DNA of 64,000 nucleotides from Proteinivorax tanatarense (GTDB lineage Bacteria > Bacillota > Proteinivoracia > Proteinivoracales > Proteinivoracaceae). The position numbers and the translations under genes were made by a program. Under the pieces are notes generated by a model. The model was not told where the DNA came from and ran no database searches. It saw only the letters and a list, made by a program, of their open reading frames with translations. Location of the stretch: NCBI RefSeq assembly GCF_040267685.1, contig NZ_CP158367.1, positions 2,046,001 through 2,110,000 of the forward strand, in the 5' to 3' direction. Numbering within the stretch: position 1 is the first letter of the stretch; each line of letters starts with the position of its first letter. Positions 63,242 through 64,000 of this stretch are shown in pieces.

Positions 63242-64000
63242 ATTGAGTCTCCTCTCCATGTTTCCCCATTGGTATGATATGTGGCTTATTAGTTATGGGA
63301 TTTTTTATTATACAGCATTTTGCCTTATAAACCTTTTCTATAGCCTCCTCAGTAATCACCTTTTCAGCAACACCAAGGTCCCTTATTTTACCCTCGTTAA
63401 GTAAAATTAAAAAATCACTATATTGTGCTGCCATATTAATATCATGCAACACAGAAATTACCGTTAACTGCTTTTCTTTGCATAAATATGAAATTGTATC
63501 TAGCAGTTCTAGTTGATGATGTATATCCAAGTGAGATATTGGCTCATCTAATAGCAGAATGTCCGTTTGTTGAACTATTGCTCTGGCAACAACTACCCGC
63601 TGTCTTTCCCCACCACTTAGTGTTTTTACTGATTTATCTTTAAACTTCCATGTGTTAGTCATTATCATTGCTTCTTTAGCTATTTCAAAATCTTTTTTTC
63701 CTTCTACCTCAAATCTTTTTAGATACGGTGCTCTTCCCATCATTACAATATCTAGTACAGTAAAGTCAAAATCAATTTTTGTTTCTTGCGGTACGCAGGC
63801 TACTCTAGTCGCCATATCCTGCGAGGACATAACAGTTATATCTTTATTATCTATATATATTGATTCTTTATCAGGTTCCAAAATCTTTAATATATTTTTA
63901 AGCATGGTAGTCTTTCCAGACCCGTTTGGTCCTAAAATACTATAAAACTTGCCTTTTTCAACCTTAAAACTAACCCCGTCTAGCACAATTTCTTGCCCAT
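63207..64000 (-). CDS. FecE/BtuD-type ABC transporter ATPase (5' end outside the window)
   Basis: The frame stays open through base 64000 (..GQEIVLDGVSFKVEKG), so the start lies beyond the right edge. The GTG at 63986 is internal. Walker A is GPNGSGKTT, signature LSGGERQR, Walker B ILLLDEP, and LHDINMAA is the H-loop. LDIHHQLELLDTI is typical of iron-siderophore/B12 importers. The overlap with cobO makes vitamin B12 or cobinamide the best substrate guess. Permease and binding-protein genes probably lie further right. Confidence 0.9.
   Translation of the reverse strand, partial: GQEIVLDGVSFKVEKGKFYSILGPNGSGKTTMLKNILKILEPDKESIYIDNKDITVMSSQDMATRVACVPQETKIDFDFTVLDIVMMGRAPYLKRFEVEGKKDFEIAKEAMIMTNTWKFKDKSVKTLSGGERQRVVVARAIVQQTDILLLDEPISHLDIHHQLELLDTISYLCKEKQLTVISVLHDINMAAQYSDFLILLNEGKIRDLGVAEKVITEEAIEKVYKAKCCIIKNPITNKPHIIPMGKHGEETQYGKRVYSNLYR

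Noticed and set aside
63984-63986. GTG as the start of the right-edge ABC ATPase
   Set aside because: The frame continues to the window edge with residues typical of the ABC N-terminus (GQEIVLDGVSF), so the gene is cut by the window and does not start there.

Overview
The window looks like chromosome from a low-GC, spore-forming Gram-positive anaerobe (class Clostridia). The evidence is strongly AT-rich DNA, AGGAGG-type ribosome binding sites with frequent TTG and GTG starts, a CotF-like coat protein, a DUF1540 protein, a TPP riboswitch with a terminator, and many rho-independent terminators shared by convergent genes. Two tandem OpuC-type osmolyte importers suggest a salty or alkaline habitat (inference). 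No rRNA, tRNA or CRISPR array was seen.

Layout. 0-6.9 kb: an ECF sigma factor with a PEGA-domain membrane protein that runs off the left edge, a LmbE-like protein, a TPR membrane protein, a diguanylate cyclase, RocD-type aminotransferase, DUF1540 and Nudix genes. 6.9-11.5 kb: a five-gene minus-strand operon (unknown, glutaminase, glycerate kinase, CPBP protease, lipid kinase). 11.8-22.8 kb: UPF0182 protein, RluA, a two-P-loop ATPase, TPP riboswitch-thiD-thiE, CBS-ACT protein, MATE exporter, a small PEGA-like protein, GDPD and Ogt. 22.8-27.4 kb: nucleotidyltransferase, pgi, murG, cold-shock protein with structured leader, Gln-rich coat-like protein. 27.6-32.6 kb: a plastic region with an IS481-type element, a family of long-hairpin repeats and a gene remnant. 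32.6-39.3 kb: DUF368, PHP phosphatase and a cadA/arsR pair whose operator is split by an IS21 element. 41-46.8 kb: two paralogous opuC operons. 46.9-51 kb: hydroxyacid dehydrogenase, VOC protein and TldD/TldE. 51-59.8 kb: an ABC exporter with three tandem double-length permeases. 59.9-64 kb: aspartase-like lyase, small membrane proteins, a short YidC paralogue behind a leader ORF, CobO and an ABC ATPase cut by the right edge.

Three regulatory circuits can be read from the DNA. First, an ECF-type promoter (TGAAAC, 16-17 bp, CGTCTA) occurs three times: before the sigma gene, before the small PEGA-like gene and before the ABC exporter operon. This defines a probable autoregulated envelope-stress regulon. 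Second, a 77-codon single-TM ORF lies just before a short yidC paralogue whose Shine-Dalgarno sequence is buried in a 10-bp perfect hairpin beginning six bases after the leader stop codon. That is the arrangement of the MifM-YidC2 nascent-chain sensor of Bacillus subtilis, here with an unrelated-looking peptide. Third, IS21 sits, with a CAGAT target duplication, inside what was the inverted-repeat operator of the cad operon.

The hairpin repeats near 29.3 and 32.2 kb keep their linkers identical while their stems change in a compensating way, which suggests selection on structure.
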